The notes under the pieces: model-generated
Databases searched by the model: none
Seen by the model: the letters and a program-made list of their open reading frames with translations, nothing else
Told to the model about the DNA's origin: nothing
In this document: positions 1-6,569 of the stretch, one piece after another
Layout: each line of letters begins with the position of its first letter
Position numbering within the stretch: position 1 is the stretch's first letter
Translations under genes and position numbers: made by a program
Origin: Streptosporangiaceae bacterium
GTDB lineage: Bacteria; Actinomycetota; Actinomycetes; Streptosporangiales; Streptosporangiaceae
Assembly: GCA_030039095.1 (NCBI GenBank)
Contig: JASHQP010000066.1
Coordinates: 1-27,072 of the forward strand
Length of the DNA: 27,072 bases
Direction: 5' to 3'

Positions 1-543
1 CCGGCCACGGTGCCGCAGGCCAGCCGGGGCTGGGTGCCGCTGCTGGCCGGCGTTGCCGCGGCACGGGCGGTCCGCGCCGGGACCGGGGTCGACGCCTCCC
101 TGAAATGGCCCAACGACGTGCAGGTGAACGGGGCGAAGCTGGCCGGCATCCTGGCCGAGCAGGCCGGCGACGCGATCGTGGTCGGGATCGGGATGAACGT
201 GCGCTCGGGCCGCGACGAGCTGCCGGTCGTCACGGCGACCTCGCTCGCGCTCGAGGGAGCGGGGGACGTGGCGGCCGGCCCGCTGCTGATCGCCATGCTC
301 GGCGAGCTGGCGCGCCGGTACCAGGACTGGTCGGGCGCGCGGGGTGACGCCGTCGCGTGCGGGCTGCACCGGGAGTACCAGGCGCTGTGCGCCACGCTCG
401 GCCGCGAGGTGCGGGTCTCGCTGCCGGGCGGCCGCACGGTCACAGGCGTGGCGGCGGGGGTCGACCAGACCGGAAGGCTCGTGGTCACCTCCGCCGCCGG
501 GCCCGTCCCGGTCAGTGCCGGCGACGTGATCCACGTCCGGTAG
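1..543 (+). CDS. birA: Biotin--[acetyl-CoA-carboxylase] ligase, C-terminal part (5' truncated by window edge)
   Basis: Biotin protein ligase joins biotin to the carrier lysine of acyl-CoA carboxylases via biotinyl-AMP. The frame is open from base 1, so the N-terminal third (including the biotin-binding GRGRxG loop) lies outside the window. About 180 codons are visible. The family core KWPNDV is at visible residues 35-40, followed by KLAGIL and a GIGMNV strand, all typical of the BirA catalytic domain. The last ~45 residues form the small SH3-like C-terminal domain. No N-terminal HTH can be judged. Its neighbour, the PH-domain gene, is the same as in M. tuberculosis (Rv3279c-Rv3278c). It is functionally linked to the carboxylase beta subunit at 2413, whose holoenzyme needs a biotinylated partner. 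The family call is firm; the true start is not visible. Confidence 0.95.
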   Translation, partial: PATVPQASRGWVPLLAGVAAARAVRAGTGVDASLKWPNDVQVNGAKLAGILAEQAGDAIVVGIGMNVRSGRDELPVVTATSLALEGAGDVAAGPLLIAMLGELARRYQDWSGARGDAVACGLHREYQALCATLGREVRVSLPGGRTVTGVAAGVDQTGRLVVTSAAGPVPVSAGDVIHVR

Positions 544-643
544 CGCGCCGTGAAGGGGATGGGGAGGCGGGCGGGGTGCTGCCCGTGGAGGGGATGGGCG
601 AGGTGGGTGGGGTAATGCCAGCACTCGTGTCACGATGTGAGCT

Positions 644-1153
644 ATGCCGGGCGATGAGTCCCTGACCGAGGGCGAGCAGTTCGTGCTCAGGCTGCACCCG
701 CACTGGAAGACCCTGCTGGCGCCGTTCCTCCTGCTGGCCGTCATCGTGATCGCGGCGATCGCCGGGCTGATCCTGCTGCCGGCGGGCAGCGGCGCCGGCC
801 TGGCCAGGGACGCCATCGGCGTGGTGGTGTTCCTCGCGGTGATGATCTGGGGCGTGGTCCCGCTGCTGCGGTGGAAGACGACGAGCTACGAGCTGACCAC
901 CCGCAGGCTGAGGCTGCGCGAGGGCATCCTGTCCCGGTCCGGGCGTGACTTCCCGCTGATCAGGATCAGCGACGTGTCGTTCTCGCACGGGCCGATCGAC
1001 CGGCTGCTCGGCTGCGGCAGGCTCACCGTCGAGTCGGCCGGCGAGCACGGCCAGCTCGTGCTCGACGAGATTCCCGACGTGGAACAGGTGCAGGCGATCC
1101 TGTTCCAGCTGGTCGGGGACGAACAAGCCAGGCTGGCGCGGGAGGACCGCTAG
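644..1153 (+). CDS. PH-domain (bPH2/YdbS-like) membrane protein
   Basis: A 169-residue protein with two hydrophobic segments (about residues 23-45 and 57-75), followed by a cytoplasmic domain with the pattern of bacterial pleckstrin-homology domains of the YdbS/bPH2 type (WKTTSYELTTRRLRLREG, then RISDVSFSHGPIDRLLGCG). It matches the actinobacterial family represented by M. tuberculosis Rv3278c, also next to birA. The function is unknown; a membrane-associated scaffold or stress role is only a guess. The ATG start has no Shine-Dalgarno sequence. A weak -10-like CACGAT lies 7 nt upstream, so a leaderless transcript is possible. The 100 bp between birA and this gene look non-coding. Confidence 0.85.
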   Translation: MPGDESLTEGEQFVLRLHPHWKTLLAPFLLLAVIVIAAIAGLILLPAGSGAGLARDAIGVVVFLAVMIWGVVPLLRWKTTSYELTTRRLRLREGILSRSGRDFPLIRISDVSFSHGPIDRLLGCGRLTVESAGEHGQLVLDEIPDVEQVQAILFQLVGDEQARLAREDR

Positions 1154-1175
1154 CGGCCCGGCGGCCCGTTCTGGC

Positions 1176-1190
1176 TAGTCTGCGAACATG
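1176..1190 (+). promoter_or_regulatory. Leaderless-type promoter of a short upstream ORF
   Basis: The hexamer TAGTCT (1176-1181) fits TANNNT and is followed by 6 nt and an ATG at 1188 without a ribosome binding site. This geometry puts the transcription start at or next to the A of ATG. No good -35 is seen. Confidence 0.45.
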
Positions 1191-1289
1191 AGTGATGACG
1201 GCGTGATCATCCGCACGGTTTTGCCGGCCGGCGCCGCCGGCCGGCCCGCGGTGGCCCGGCGTGTGAGAGGGCATGGGAAAGATGAGTGA
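1188..1289 (+). CDS. Short leaderless ORF (33 aa) overlapping the HMG-CoA lyase start
   Basis: The ORF has ATG at 1188 and TGA at 1287-1289. It starts MSDDGVIIRTVLP and is then rich in Ala, Gly and Arg. It runs past both possible starts of the lyase (1273 and 1282) in another frame, so its translation would deliver ribosomes to the lyase start. A GC-rich hairpin (1223-1245) lies inside it. I recognise no protein family. It may be a regulatory leader peptide, a coupling device or chance. Support comes from the -10 placement and the similar arrangement before the carboxylase gene at 2288. Confidence 0.3.
   Translation: MSDDGVIIRTVLPAGAAGRPAVARRVRGHGKDE
1223..1245. repeat. Perfect GC-only inverted repeat (10-bp arms, 3-nt loop)
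   Basis: The arms GCCGGCCGGC (1223-1232 and 1236-1245) flank GCC. Each arm is itself palindromic. It lies 27 bp before the first lyase ATG and follows the PH-domain gene by 70 bp. There is no U-run after it, so it is not a classical terminator; it may slow ribosomes or polymerase in the leader. Confidence 0.5.
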
Positions 1290-2196
1290 TCTGCCGGAGC
1301 GGATATCGGTGCGCGAGGTCGGGCCGCGTGACGGGCTGCAGAACGAGGATCCGGTGCCGACCGGCGCCAAGATCGAGCTGATCGACAGGCTGTCGGCGAC
1401 CGGGGTGCAGCGGATCGAGGCGGTGTCGTTCGTGCGGCCCGAGGCGATACCGCAGATGGCCGACGCGGACGCGGTGTGGCAGGGGATCGAGCGGGCGCCG
1501 TCGGTAAGGTACTCGGCCCTGGTCCCGAACCTGCGCGGCGCCCGGCGGGCCCTGGACCGCGGGCTCACCGAGATCGAGGCCGTGGTGTCCGCGTCCGGCA
1601 CGCACAACCGCAAGAACGTGAACCGGTCGACCGAGGAGTCGCTCGACGACATCGCAATGGTCATCGACGTTGCGCACCAGCGCGGCGCCACCTGCCAGGT
1701 GATCGTCTCCACCGCGTGGGGATGCCCGTACGAGGGGGACGTGCCGGCGGCGCGGGTGGTCGAGGTGGCGTCGCGGGCGGTCGCCGACGGCGCCGACTGC
1801 ATCTCGTTCGGCGACACCACCGGGATGGCCACGCCGGGCCGGGTGCGCGAGCTCGTCGGCGCGTTCCGCTCGGCCCATCCCGATGTCGGGCTCAACCTGC
1901 ACTTCCACAACACCCGCGGCACCGGCCTGGCGAACGTGCTGGCCGCGCTGGAGCTCGGCGTCAGCGACTTCGATGCGTCGGTCGGCGGGCTCGGCGGGTG
2001 CCCGTACGCGCCCGGCGCCACGGGCAACATCGCCACCGAGGAACTCGTGCACATGGTCGAGGACATGGGCGTGGCGACCGGGATCGACCTGGCCGCGATG
2101 ATCGACGCCGCGGCCGACGCCGAGCGGATCATCGGCCGCCAGCTCCCCTCCCAGGTCCTCCGCGCCGGCCCCCGCACCCGCACAATCCCCGCCTAA
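1273..2196 (+). CDS. Hydroxymethylglutaryl-CoA lyase
   Basis: It cleaves (S)-HMG-CoA to acetoacetate and acetyl-CoA, the last step of leucine breakdown. The 307-residue TIM-barrel protein has the N-terminal EVGPRDGLQNE motif (R19 and D20, equal to human Arg41 and Asp42), the metal-binding LHFHNTRG (His210, His212) and the catalytic loop GGLGGCPYAPGATGN (Cys243). The His-to-Cys spacing of 33 equals the human enzyme. The start is either ATG 1273 (GAGAGG only 2 nt away) or ATG 1282 (GAGAGG 11 nt away), a three-residue difference. The upstream short ORF from 1188 overlaps both. The next gene encodes a carboxyltransferase subunit, which fits a leucine/isovalerate (liu) or related acyl-CoA pathway. 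The gene is complete, and no key residue is missing. Confidence 0.93.
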   Translation: MGKMSDLPERISVREVGPRDGLQNEDPVPTGAKIELIDRLSATGVQRIEAVSFVRPEAIPQMADADAVWQGIERAPSVRYSALVPNLRGARRALDRGLTEIEAVVSASGTHNRKNVNRSTEESLDDIAMVIDVAHQRGATCQVIVSTAWGCPYEGDVPAARVVEVASRAVADGADCISFGDTTGMATPGRVRELVGAFRSAHPDVGLNLHFHNTRGTGLANVLAALELGVSDFDASVGGLGGCPYAPGATGNIATEELVHMVEDMGVATGIDLAAMIDAAADAERIIGRQLPSQVLRAGPRTRTIPA

Positions 2197-2216
2197 CGCC
2201 GCGCGCTTGCCTTAGT

Positions 2217-2273
2217 CGGGAATCGCGTCAGCTCTATCAGCTGACGCCTTACCCCGCACTGAGAGGATTCCCG
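2217..2273. promoter_or_regulatory. Nested inverted repeat between HMG-CoA lyase and carboxylase beta genes
   Basis: The outer 8-bp arms CGGGAATC (2217-2224) and GATTCCCG (2266-2273) enclose 9-bp arms GCGTCAGCT (2225-2233) and AGCTGACGC (2239-2247), with loop CTATC. On the left the two stems are contiguous; on the right an 18-nt bulge separates them. It begins 20 bp after the lyase stop and ends right at the -10 box TACGCT (2275-2280). It could be an attenuator/terminator of the lyase transcript or an operator for the following promoter. No U-tract is present. Confidence 0.5.
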
Positions 2274-2290
2274 GTACGCTCGCGGGCGTG
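2274..2290 (+). promoter_or_regulatory. First copy of a 17-bp promoter/start cassette (TACGCT -10, leaderless GTG)
   Basis: TACGCT (2275-2280) is followed by 7 nt and GTG 2288. The same 17-bp block with one base changed occurs again at 2399-2415. Confidence 0.45.
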
Positions 2291-2416
2291 GCTCCCCAGC
2301 AGGCATCACGAGCCGATGGTGCCGTGCCGGAGCGGGGGGCCGCGCACCGTTCCGGCCCGTGCGCTGGACCAGCGCACCGGGACGCTCGATTCGACCCAGT
2401 ACGCTCGCGAGCGTGA
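2288..2416 (+). CDS. Short leaderless ORF (42 aa) coupled to the carboxylase beta gene
   Basis: The ORF has GTG at 2288 and TGA at 2414-2416, which overlaps the GTG of the carboxylase gene (2413) in a GTGA junction. It has no ribosome binding site, and a TACGCT -10 box sits 7 nt before the start. The peptide begins MAPQQASRADGAVPERG and contains a single Cys; I recognise no family. It may be a regulatory leader, a translational-coupling ORF, or noise created by a duplicated promoter. It is the counterpart of the short ORF at 1188. Confidence 0.3.
   Translation: MAPQQASRADGAVPERGAAHRSGPCAGPAHRDARFDPVRSRA
2399..2415 (+). promoter_or_regulatory. Second copy of the 17-bp promoter/start cassette, at the carboxylase beta start
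   Basis: TACGCT (2400-2405), 7 nt, then GTG 2413. It contains the perfect 12-bp palindrome CGCTCGCGAGCG (2402-2413), which overlaps the -10 and the start codon and could also be an operator. The arrangement supports a leaderless carboxylase mRNA starting at GTG 2413 rather than at the more upstream GTG 2359. Confidence 0.5.
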
Positions 2417-3981
2417 GTGAAGAACGGAAGGACGCGCTGGCTGCAGCGAACGGCGAGGCAGGTCATCCTGAGCTCGCCGAGGTCAGGGCCGGGATCGAGA
2501 GGGGCGGAGCGCCCAGGTATCACGAGTCGGCCGCCGCCAAGGGGAAGCTGTTCGCCAGGGACCGGATCGCCCTGCTCGTCGACGACGGAAGCTTCACCGA
2601 GGACGGCGCGTTCGCGAACGTTCTGGCCGACGGGCTGCCAGCGGACGGCGTGATCACCGGCACGGCCGCCGTCGGCGGGCGCCCGGTGGCGCTGATGGCG
2701 AACGACTCGACGGTCAAGGCTGGCTCGTGGGGCGCGCGGACGGTCGAGAAGATCATCCGGATCATCGAGAAGGCTTACGCGTCCGGCGTTCCCATGATCT
2801 ACCTGGTGGACTCCGCGGGCGCGCGGATCACCGACCAGGTGGAGATGTTCCCCGGCCGCCGCGGGGCTGGCAAGATCTTCCACACCCAGGTGCGCGCGTC
2901 CGGGTCCATCCCGCAGGTGTGCGCGCTGTTCGGCCCGTCGGCCGCGGGCGGTGCCTACATCCCCGCGTTCTGCGACTACGTGGCGATGGTGGACGGGAAC
3001 GCGTCGATGTACCTGGGCAGCCCCCGGATGGTCGAGATGGTGGTCAGGGAGCAGACCACGCTCGAGGAGATGGGCGGCGCGCGCATGCACTGCACGGTCT
3101 CCGGCTGCGGCCACCACCTGGCCGAGACCGAACAGGACGCGATCGCGGCGGTGCGCAGGTTCCTGTCCTATCTGCCGCCGAACTGGCAGGGCTCCCCACC
3201 CGCCGCGAAGGCCAGCGATCCCGCCGCCATCGACCTTCGCGCGCTGATCCCCGCCAGCGAACGGCAGGCGTTCGACATGCGCCGGTATGTGCGCGGCCTG
3301 GTCGACGCCGACTCGCTGTTCGAGATCCACGCGCTGTGGGCGAGGGAGCTCGTCATCGGCTTCGCCCGGCTGGCCGGGCAGGCCGTCGGCGTGGTCGCGA
3401 ACAACCCGATGTTCAAGGGCGGCGTGCTGTTCGTGGACTCGGCCGACAAGGCGACGCGCTTCATCCAGCTCTGCGACGCGTTCAACCTCCCGCTGCTGTT
3501 CCTGGCCGACGTGCCCGGCTTCATGGTCGGCACGGCCGTGGAGAAGCAGGGCATCATCAGGCACGGCGCCAAGATGATCAGCGCGGTGGCCGAGGCCACC
3601 GTGCCCAAGATCTGCGTCGTGGTGCGCAAGGCCTACGGAGCCGGCCTCTACGCGATGGCGGGCCCTGGGTTCGAGCCGGACGCGACCCTCGCGCTGCCGA
3701 CCGCGAAGATCGCGGTCATGGGCGCGGAGGCGGCGGTCAACGCCGTGTACTACAACAAGCTGGCCGCGATTGCCGACCCGGCCGAGCGGGAGGAAGAGAC
3801 CGCCCGGCTGCGGGCGGCCTATGACGTGGACATCGACGTGCTGCGCCTGGCCGGAGAGCTGGTGGTCGACGACGTGGTGCAGCCGGAGGACCTGCGGGGG
3901 GAGCTGATCCGGCGATTCGCGGTGGCGCGCGGCAAGGACCGGTCGTTCTCGCGGCGCCGCCACGGCGTCACGCCGGTGTGA
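2413..3981 (+). CDS. Acyl-CoA carboxylase beta (carboxyltransferase) subunit
   Basis: It transfers carboxyl from carboxybiotin to an acyl-CoA. The 522-residue protein has the two crotonase-like halves of the family. In the N half, VDSAGARI and FGPSAAGGAYIPAFCDY form the acyl-CoA/oxyanion region, and YLGSPRMVEMV with EEMGGARMH follow. In the C half, GVVANNPMFKGGVLFVDSADKATRFIQ, FLADVPGFMVG and RKAYGAGLYAM follow. The start GTG 2413 is chosen because a TACGCT -10 box lies 7 nt upstream and the short ORF ends there in a GTGA overlap; an in-frame GTG at 2359 would add 18 residues unlike the family. The substrate cannot be fixed: the neighbouring HMG-CoA lyase points to methylcrotonyl-CoA, but the SPRMVEM loop is not the usual GPPLVKAATGE of MccB. 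No biotin carboxylase/carrier or epsilon subunit is nearby, so partners must be encoded elsewhere. Confidence 0.92.
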   Translation: MSEERKDALAAANGEAGHPELAEVRAGIERGGAPRYHESAAAKGKLFARDRIALLVDDGSFTEDGAFANVLADGLPADGVITGTAAVGGRPVALMANDSTVKAGSWGARTVEKIIRIIEKAYASGVPMIYLVDSAGARITDQVEMFPGRRGAGKIFHTQVRASGSIPQVCALFGPSAAGGAYIPAFCDYVAMVDGNASMYLGSPRMVEMVVREQTTLEEMGGARMHCTVSGCGHHLAETEQDAIAAVRRFLSYLPPNWQGSPPAAKASDPAAIDLRALIPASERQAFDMRRYVRGLVDADSLFEIHALWARELVIGFARLAGQAVGVVANNPMFKGGVLFVDSADKATRFIQLCDAFNLPLLFLADVPGFMVGTAVEKQGIIRHGAKMISAVAEATVPKICVVVRKAYGAGLYAMAGPGFEPDATLALPTAKIAVMGAEAAVNAVYYNKLAAIADPAEREEETARLRAAYDVDIDVLRLAGELVVDDVVQPEDLRGELIRRFAVARGKDRSFSRRRHGVTPV

Positions 3982-4012
3982 CGGCGCCGAGTCACGTATT
4001 TAGCGCAGGGCT

Positions 4013-4025
4013 GTAACACCGTTAC
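4013..4025. promoter_or_regulatory. Dyad GTAAC-ACC-GTTAC, possible TetR-type operator
   Basis: A perfect 5-3-5 inverted repeat lies 32 bp after the carboxylase stop, with no gene starting within 300 bp. It looks like a regulator site, perhaps left from a gene no longer present. The rest of 3982-4359 (378 bp) has no convincing gene; it holds this dyad and the promoter/dyad at 4170-4198. Confidence 0.35.
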
Positions 4026-4169
4026 GGAACGCTATCTGAGCAGCCTCGAAGGCCTCGCCCCGCCCGGTCCTGCGGCCGCCTTCCCAGGTTCACCGGGGCT
4101 CGCCTACCGCAACACCCGCCCCGGCAAGACAGGCTGCGCCCATTGCAGATCCTCGTACGGCAACAACTA

Positions 4170-4198
4170 TTGAACATGCAGAGTATACAAGGTAGGGT
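4170..4198 (+). promoter_or_regulatory. Sigma70-type promoter of the solute-binding protein gene with embedded dyad operator
   Basis: TTGAAC (4170-4175), a 17-nt spacer and TAGGGT (4193-4198) make a good vegetative promoter, giving a ~155-nt leader to ATG 4360. The spacer contains the imperfect dyad ACATGC-AGA-GTATAC (4174-4188), placed to block polymerase. A near copy, ACATAC-TGT-GCATGT, lies at 6520-6534 before the aminopeptidase gene. Confidence 0.55.
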
Positions 4199-4359
4199 CT
4201 GGCTTGCAGTGCGTGGGGTCGGCGCGTGGCGAGAAGCTGGACGTGGCCCTTCGGTGCTTCCTGCAGGAGTGGGAACGATCGGCGAGGTCATCAGCAGCAC
4301 CTCGCCGCCACGGGCATCCGGAAAGGCGACGCCCGGCGCCTATGACCTAGGGAGCTTCC

Positions 4360-6204
4360 ATGTTTCAGCGTAGGAGAATGATCCTCGCGGGGACAGCGGC
4401 TGCGCTAGCGATCGTGGCTGCGAGCTGCAGCTCGACGGGCGCACCGTCTCGCGCTGCCGGCGGGAGCGCCGGCACGGCAACGGTCGCGGAACTGGCTGGG
4501 GACATCCCCAACTGGATCTTCCCGTTCTACTCGTTCGCCTACGACAACTCCTTCACCATTAGCGGGTTCCAGTGGCTGATGTACCGGCCGCTGTACATGT
4601 TCGGTGGCAACAGCAACAACTCAGTTACCATCAATTACCCGCTCTCGGTTGCCGATCCTCCCGTTTACACCAATGGCGGTAAGACCGTCACGGTCACGAT
4701 GAAGGGCTGGAAGTGGTCCGACGGCGAGCCGGTGAACGCGGACGACGTGGTCTTCTTCCTCAACATGACCGAGGCGGAGAAGGCGGCCTGGTACGCCTAC
4801 AGCGCGGGCCTGCTGCCCGATAACGTGGTGTCCTACAGGGCCACCGGGCCAGACACTCTGGTCATGCAGCTCAACAGGCCCTACTCCAGCCTGTGGTACA
4901 CCTACAACCAACTGGCCGAGCTCAACCCGATGCCGCTGGCGTGGGATGTAACCAAGCTGGGCGCGAAGCCGGGCAGCGGGGGCTGCACCACCGACACCGC
5001 GGCAGATGGCTGGGCCAAGTGCAAGGCGGTGTACGCGTTCCTGACCGGCCAGTCCAACCATGCCGGTACATATGCGACGAGCCCACTGTGGAGCGTGGTG
5101 GACGGGCCGTGGAAGCTGTCGAGTTTCAACACCAACGGCAACGTGACGATGGTGCCGAACCGGGCCTACTCCGGCAGCCCGAAGCCTAGGTTGTCGGCAG
5201 TGAAGTTCCTGCCGTTCACCGACGATACGACCGAGTACACGGCGCTGAAGACCGGGCAGGTCGATGTCGGTTACATCCCGCCGCAGGACCTGCCGCCGAA
5301 GCCGGCGAACGCGGTGCTGCCCTCGGCAGATCCACTCGGCAGCGGATACTACATGGAGCCGTTCTACTCATTCGGCATCCAGTACGTGCAGCCGGACTTC
5401 AACAACCCGCAGGCCGGATACCTTTTCCGGCAGCTGTACTTCCGGCAGGCCGTGCAGTATGCCATCGACCAGCCGGGCATCGATGATGCGATCTTCCGGG
5501 GGTATAGCGTCCCGACCTCGGGGCCGATCCCGACCGCTACCTCGAGCCAGTGGATCCCACCCATCCAGCAAGAGAACGACGGCCAGGGGCCGTACCGGTA
5601 CGATCCCGGGAAGGCGAAGGCGCTGCTGATCAGCCATGGCTGGACCGAGGTGGGCGGCATTATGACTTGCCAGGACCCGGCCAAGTGCGGAACCGGTATC
5701 ACGAAGGGCCAGCAGCCCAAGTTCACGATCTTGTTCGCGACCGGCCAGGCCTCCGTGACGGCCATGGCCCAGGCCATCAAGTCCGAGGAATCGCAGGTCG
5801 GCATCGACGTCACGCTTGTCGGGCAGACGTACAACACCATCAGCGCCGAGAGCGCCCCGTGCGCCCCGATGGGCCCGAAGTGCTCGATGCAGGCGGTCTT
5901 CAACGGCGGGTGGATCTACAACGGTCCGGGCTACGAGCCGACCGGCGAGCCGCTGTTCCAGACTGGTGCGGCGTCCAACGCCGCTAACTACTCCGACCCG
6001 ACGATGGACAAGCTGATCAGCGAGACCCATACCAGCAGCAGCCTGGCGGTGTTCCACCAGTACGCAACCTACACCGCGCTGCAGTTGCCCTACATCTGGG
6101 TGCCGGAGCCGTACGCCGTCCAGGCAGTGTCCAGTCGGCTGCGCAGCGTCACGTTCAGTCCGCTGGACACCCTGCTGCCCGAATACTGGTATTTCACCAA
6201 GTAG
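4360..6204 (+). CDS. ABC transporter substrate-binding lipoprotein, family 5 (peptide/DppA-OppA type)
   Basis: An extracellular lipid-anchored binding protein of the SBP_bac_5 family, which usually captures oligopeptides, nickel or sugars for ABC import. The N-terminus has FQRRR, a hydrophobic core and the lipobox VAASC (lipidated Cys23), then a Ser/Gly/Ala-rich linker. The mature protein has the family pattern: YRPLYMF, VTMKGWKWSDGEPVNADDVV (about residues 115-135), LSSFNTNGNVTMVPNRAYSG and RQAVQYAIDQPGID. At 614 residues it is within the family range. AGGGAG lies 7 nt before the ATG. No permease or ATPase gene flanks it, so it is an orphan that must share a transporter encoded elsewhere or act as a sensor. 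Codon and base use is visibly less GC-rich than in neighbours, which suggests acquisition. The downstream aminopeptidase suggests peptides as ligand (inference). Confidence 0.88.
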   Translation: MFQRRRMILAGTAAALAIVAASCSSTGAPSRAAGGSAGTATVAELAGDIPNWIFPFYSFAYDNSFTISGFQWLMYRPLYMFGGNSNNSVTINYPLSVADPPVYTNGGKTVTVTMKGWKWSDGEPVNADDVVFFLNMTEAEKAAWYAYSAGLLPDNVVSYRATGPDTLVMQLNRPYSSLWYTYNQLAELNPMPLAWDVTKLGAKPGSGGCTTDTAADGWAKCKAVYAFLTGQSNHAGTYATSPLWSVVDGPWKLSSFNTNGNVTMVPNRAYSGSPKPRLSAVKFLPFTDDTTEYTALKTGQVDVGYIPPQDLPPKPANAVLPSADPLGSGYYMEPFYSFGIQYVQPDFNNPQAGYLFRQLYFRQAVQYAIDQPGIDDAIFRGYSVPTSGPIPTATSSQWIPPIQQENDGQGPYRYDPGKAKALLISHGWTEVGGIMTCQDPAKCGTGITKGQQPKFTILFATGQASVTAMAQAIKSEESQVGIDVTLVGQTYNTISAESAPCAPMGPKCSMQAVFNGGWIYNGPGYEPTGEPLFQTGAASNAANYSDPTMDKLISETHTSSSLAVFHQYATYTALQLPYIWVPEPYAVQAVSSRLRSVTFSPLDTLLPEYWYFTK

Positions 6205-6282
6205 CCACGGAACAGGACACCGGACCCCAAACCCGGGGCACGGGAGTACGCCCGCGCCTGACCACGATGGCAAAGGGCCTCG

Positions 6283-6305
6283 GCGGCCGGGTTCCCCGTG
6301 GCCGC
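6283..6305 (+). terminator. Possible hairpin terminator after the solute-binding protein gene
   Basis: The stem GCGGCC/GGCCGC (6283-6288, 6300-6305) with an inner GGG/CCC pairing lies 78 bp after the stop. There is no U-run, as is common in actinobacteria. The 365-bp gap 6205-6569 otherwise shows no supported gene; an open stretch at 6338-6490 looks protein-like but has no start. Confidence 0.35.
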
Positions 6306-6513
6306 GACCGGCGGCGGCCGGGAGGTGATGTCGATGATCGCTGAAGGGCGGTACTCGCACTCCGGACTGCAACGCCAATGTGATCGCCTCCGCGGCGGTC
6401 AGCGCCACCATGGACGTGCTCGCGCTTGTCGGTGCCGGCCAGCACCCCGAACTCCGCCTGACCGTGCCCTGCCGGGCCAGCGGTGGCTAGGGCCTTTCGC
6501 AACGCGGACGGAC

Positions 6514-6537
6514 TACATTACATACTGTGCATGTCAA
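6514..6537. promoter_or_regulatory. Dyad element before the aminopeptidase gene, matching the one at 4170-4194
   Basis: ACATAC-TGT-GCATGT (6520-6534) is a pseudo-palindrome flanked by TT and CAA. Compared with the reverse complement of 4170-4194, about 20 of 24 positions agree with one indel. It contains a TACTGT hexamer (6523-6528) that could serve as -10, so a repressor bound here could block the aminopeptidase promoter. The regulator is unknown; the symmetry would suit a GntR- or LacI-like dimer. Confidence 0.5.
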
Positions 6538-6569
6538 CAACGTTTGAATAGAACGGGTTCAGTGTCGTT

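Noticed and set aside
1206..1265. Short leader ORF read as a decayed start of a biotin carboxylase (IIRTVLPAG compared with IRTVLVANRGEIA)
   Set aside because: Only a few residues agree and no later biotin carboxylase motif follows.
1023..3963. Long antisense open frames opposite HMG-CoA lyase and the carboxylase gene (for example 1023-2183 and 2212-3963, minus)
   Set aside because: They mirror G/C-rich third positions of real genes, are rich in Arg/Ala/His without domains, and have no start signals.
6338..6490. Protein-like frame between the binding protein and aminopeptidase genes, faintly like the second half of an HPr domain
   Set aside because: It has no start codon, no upstream half in the same frame, no His site, and the similarity is too weak; at most a gene remnant.
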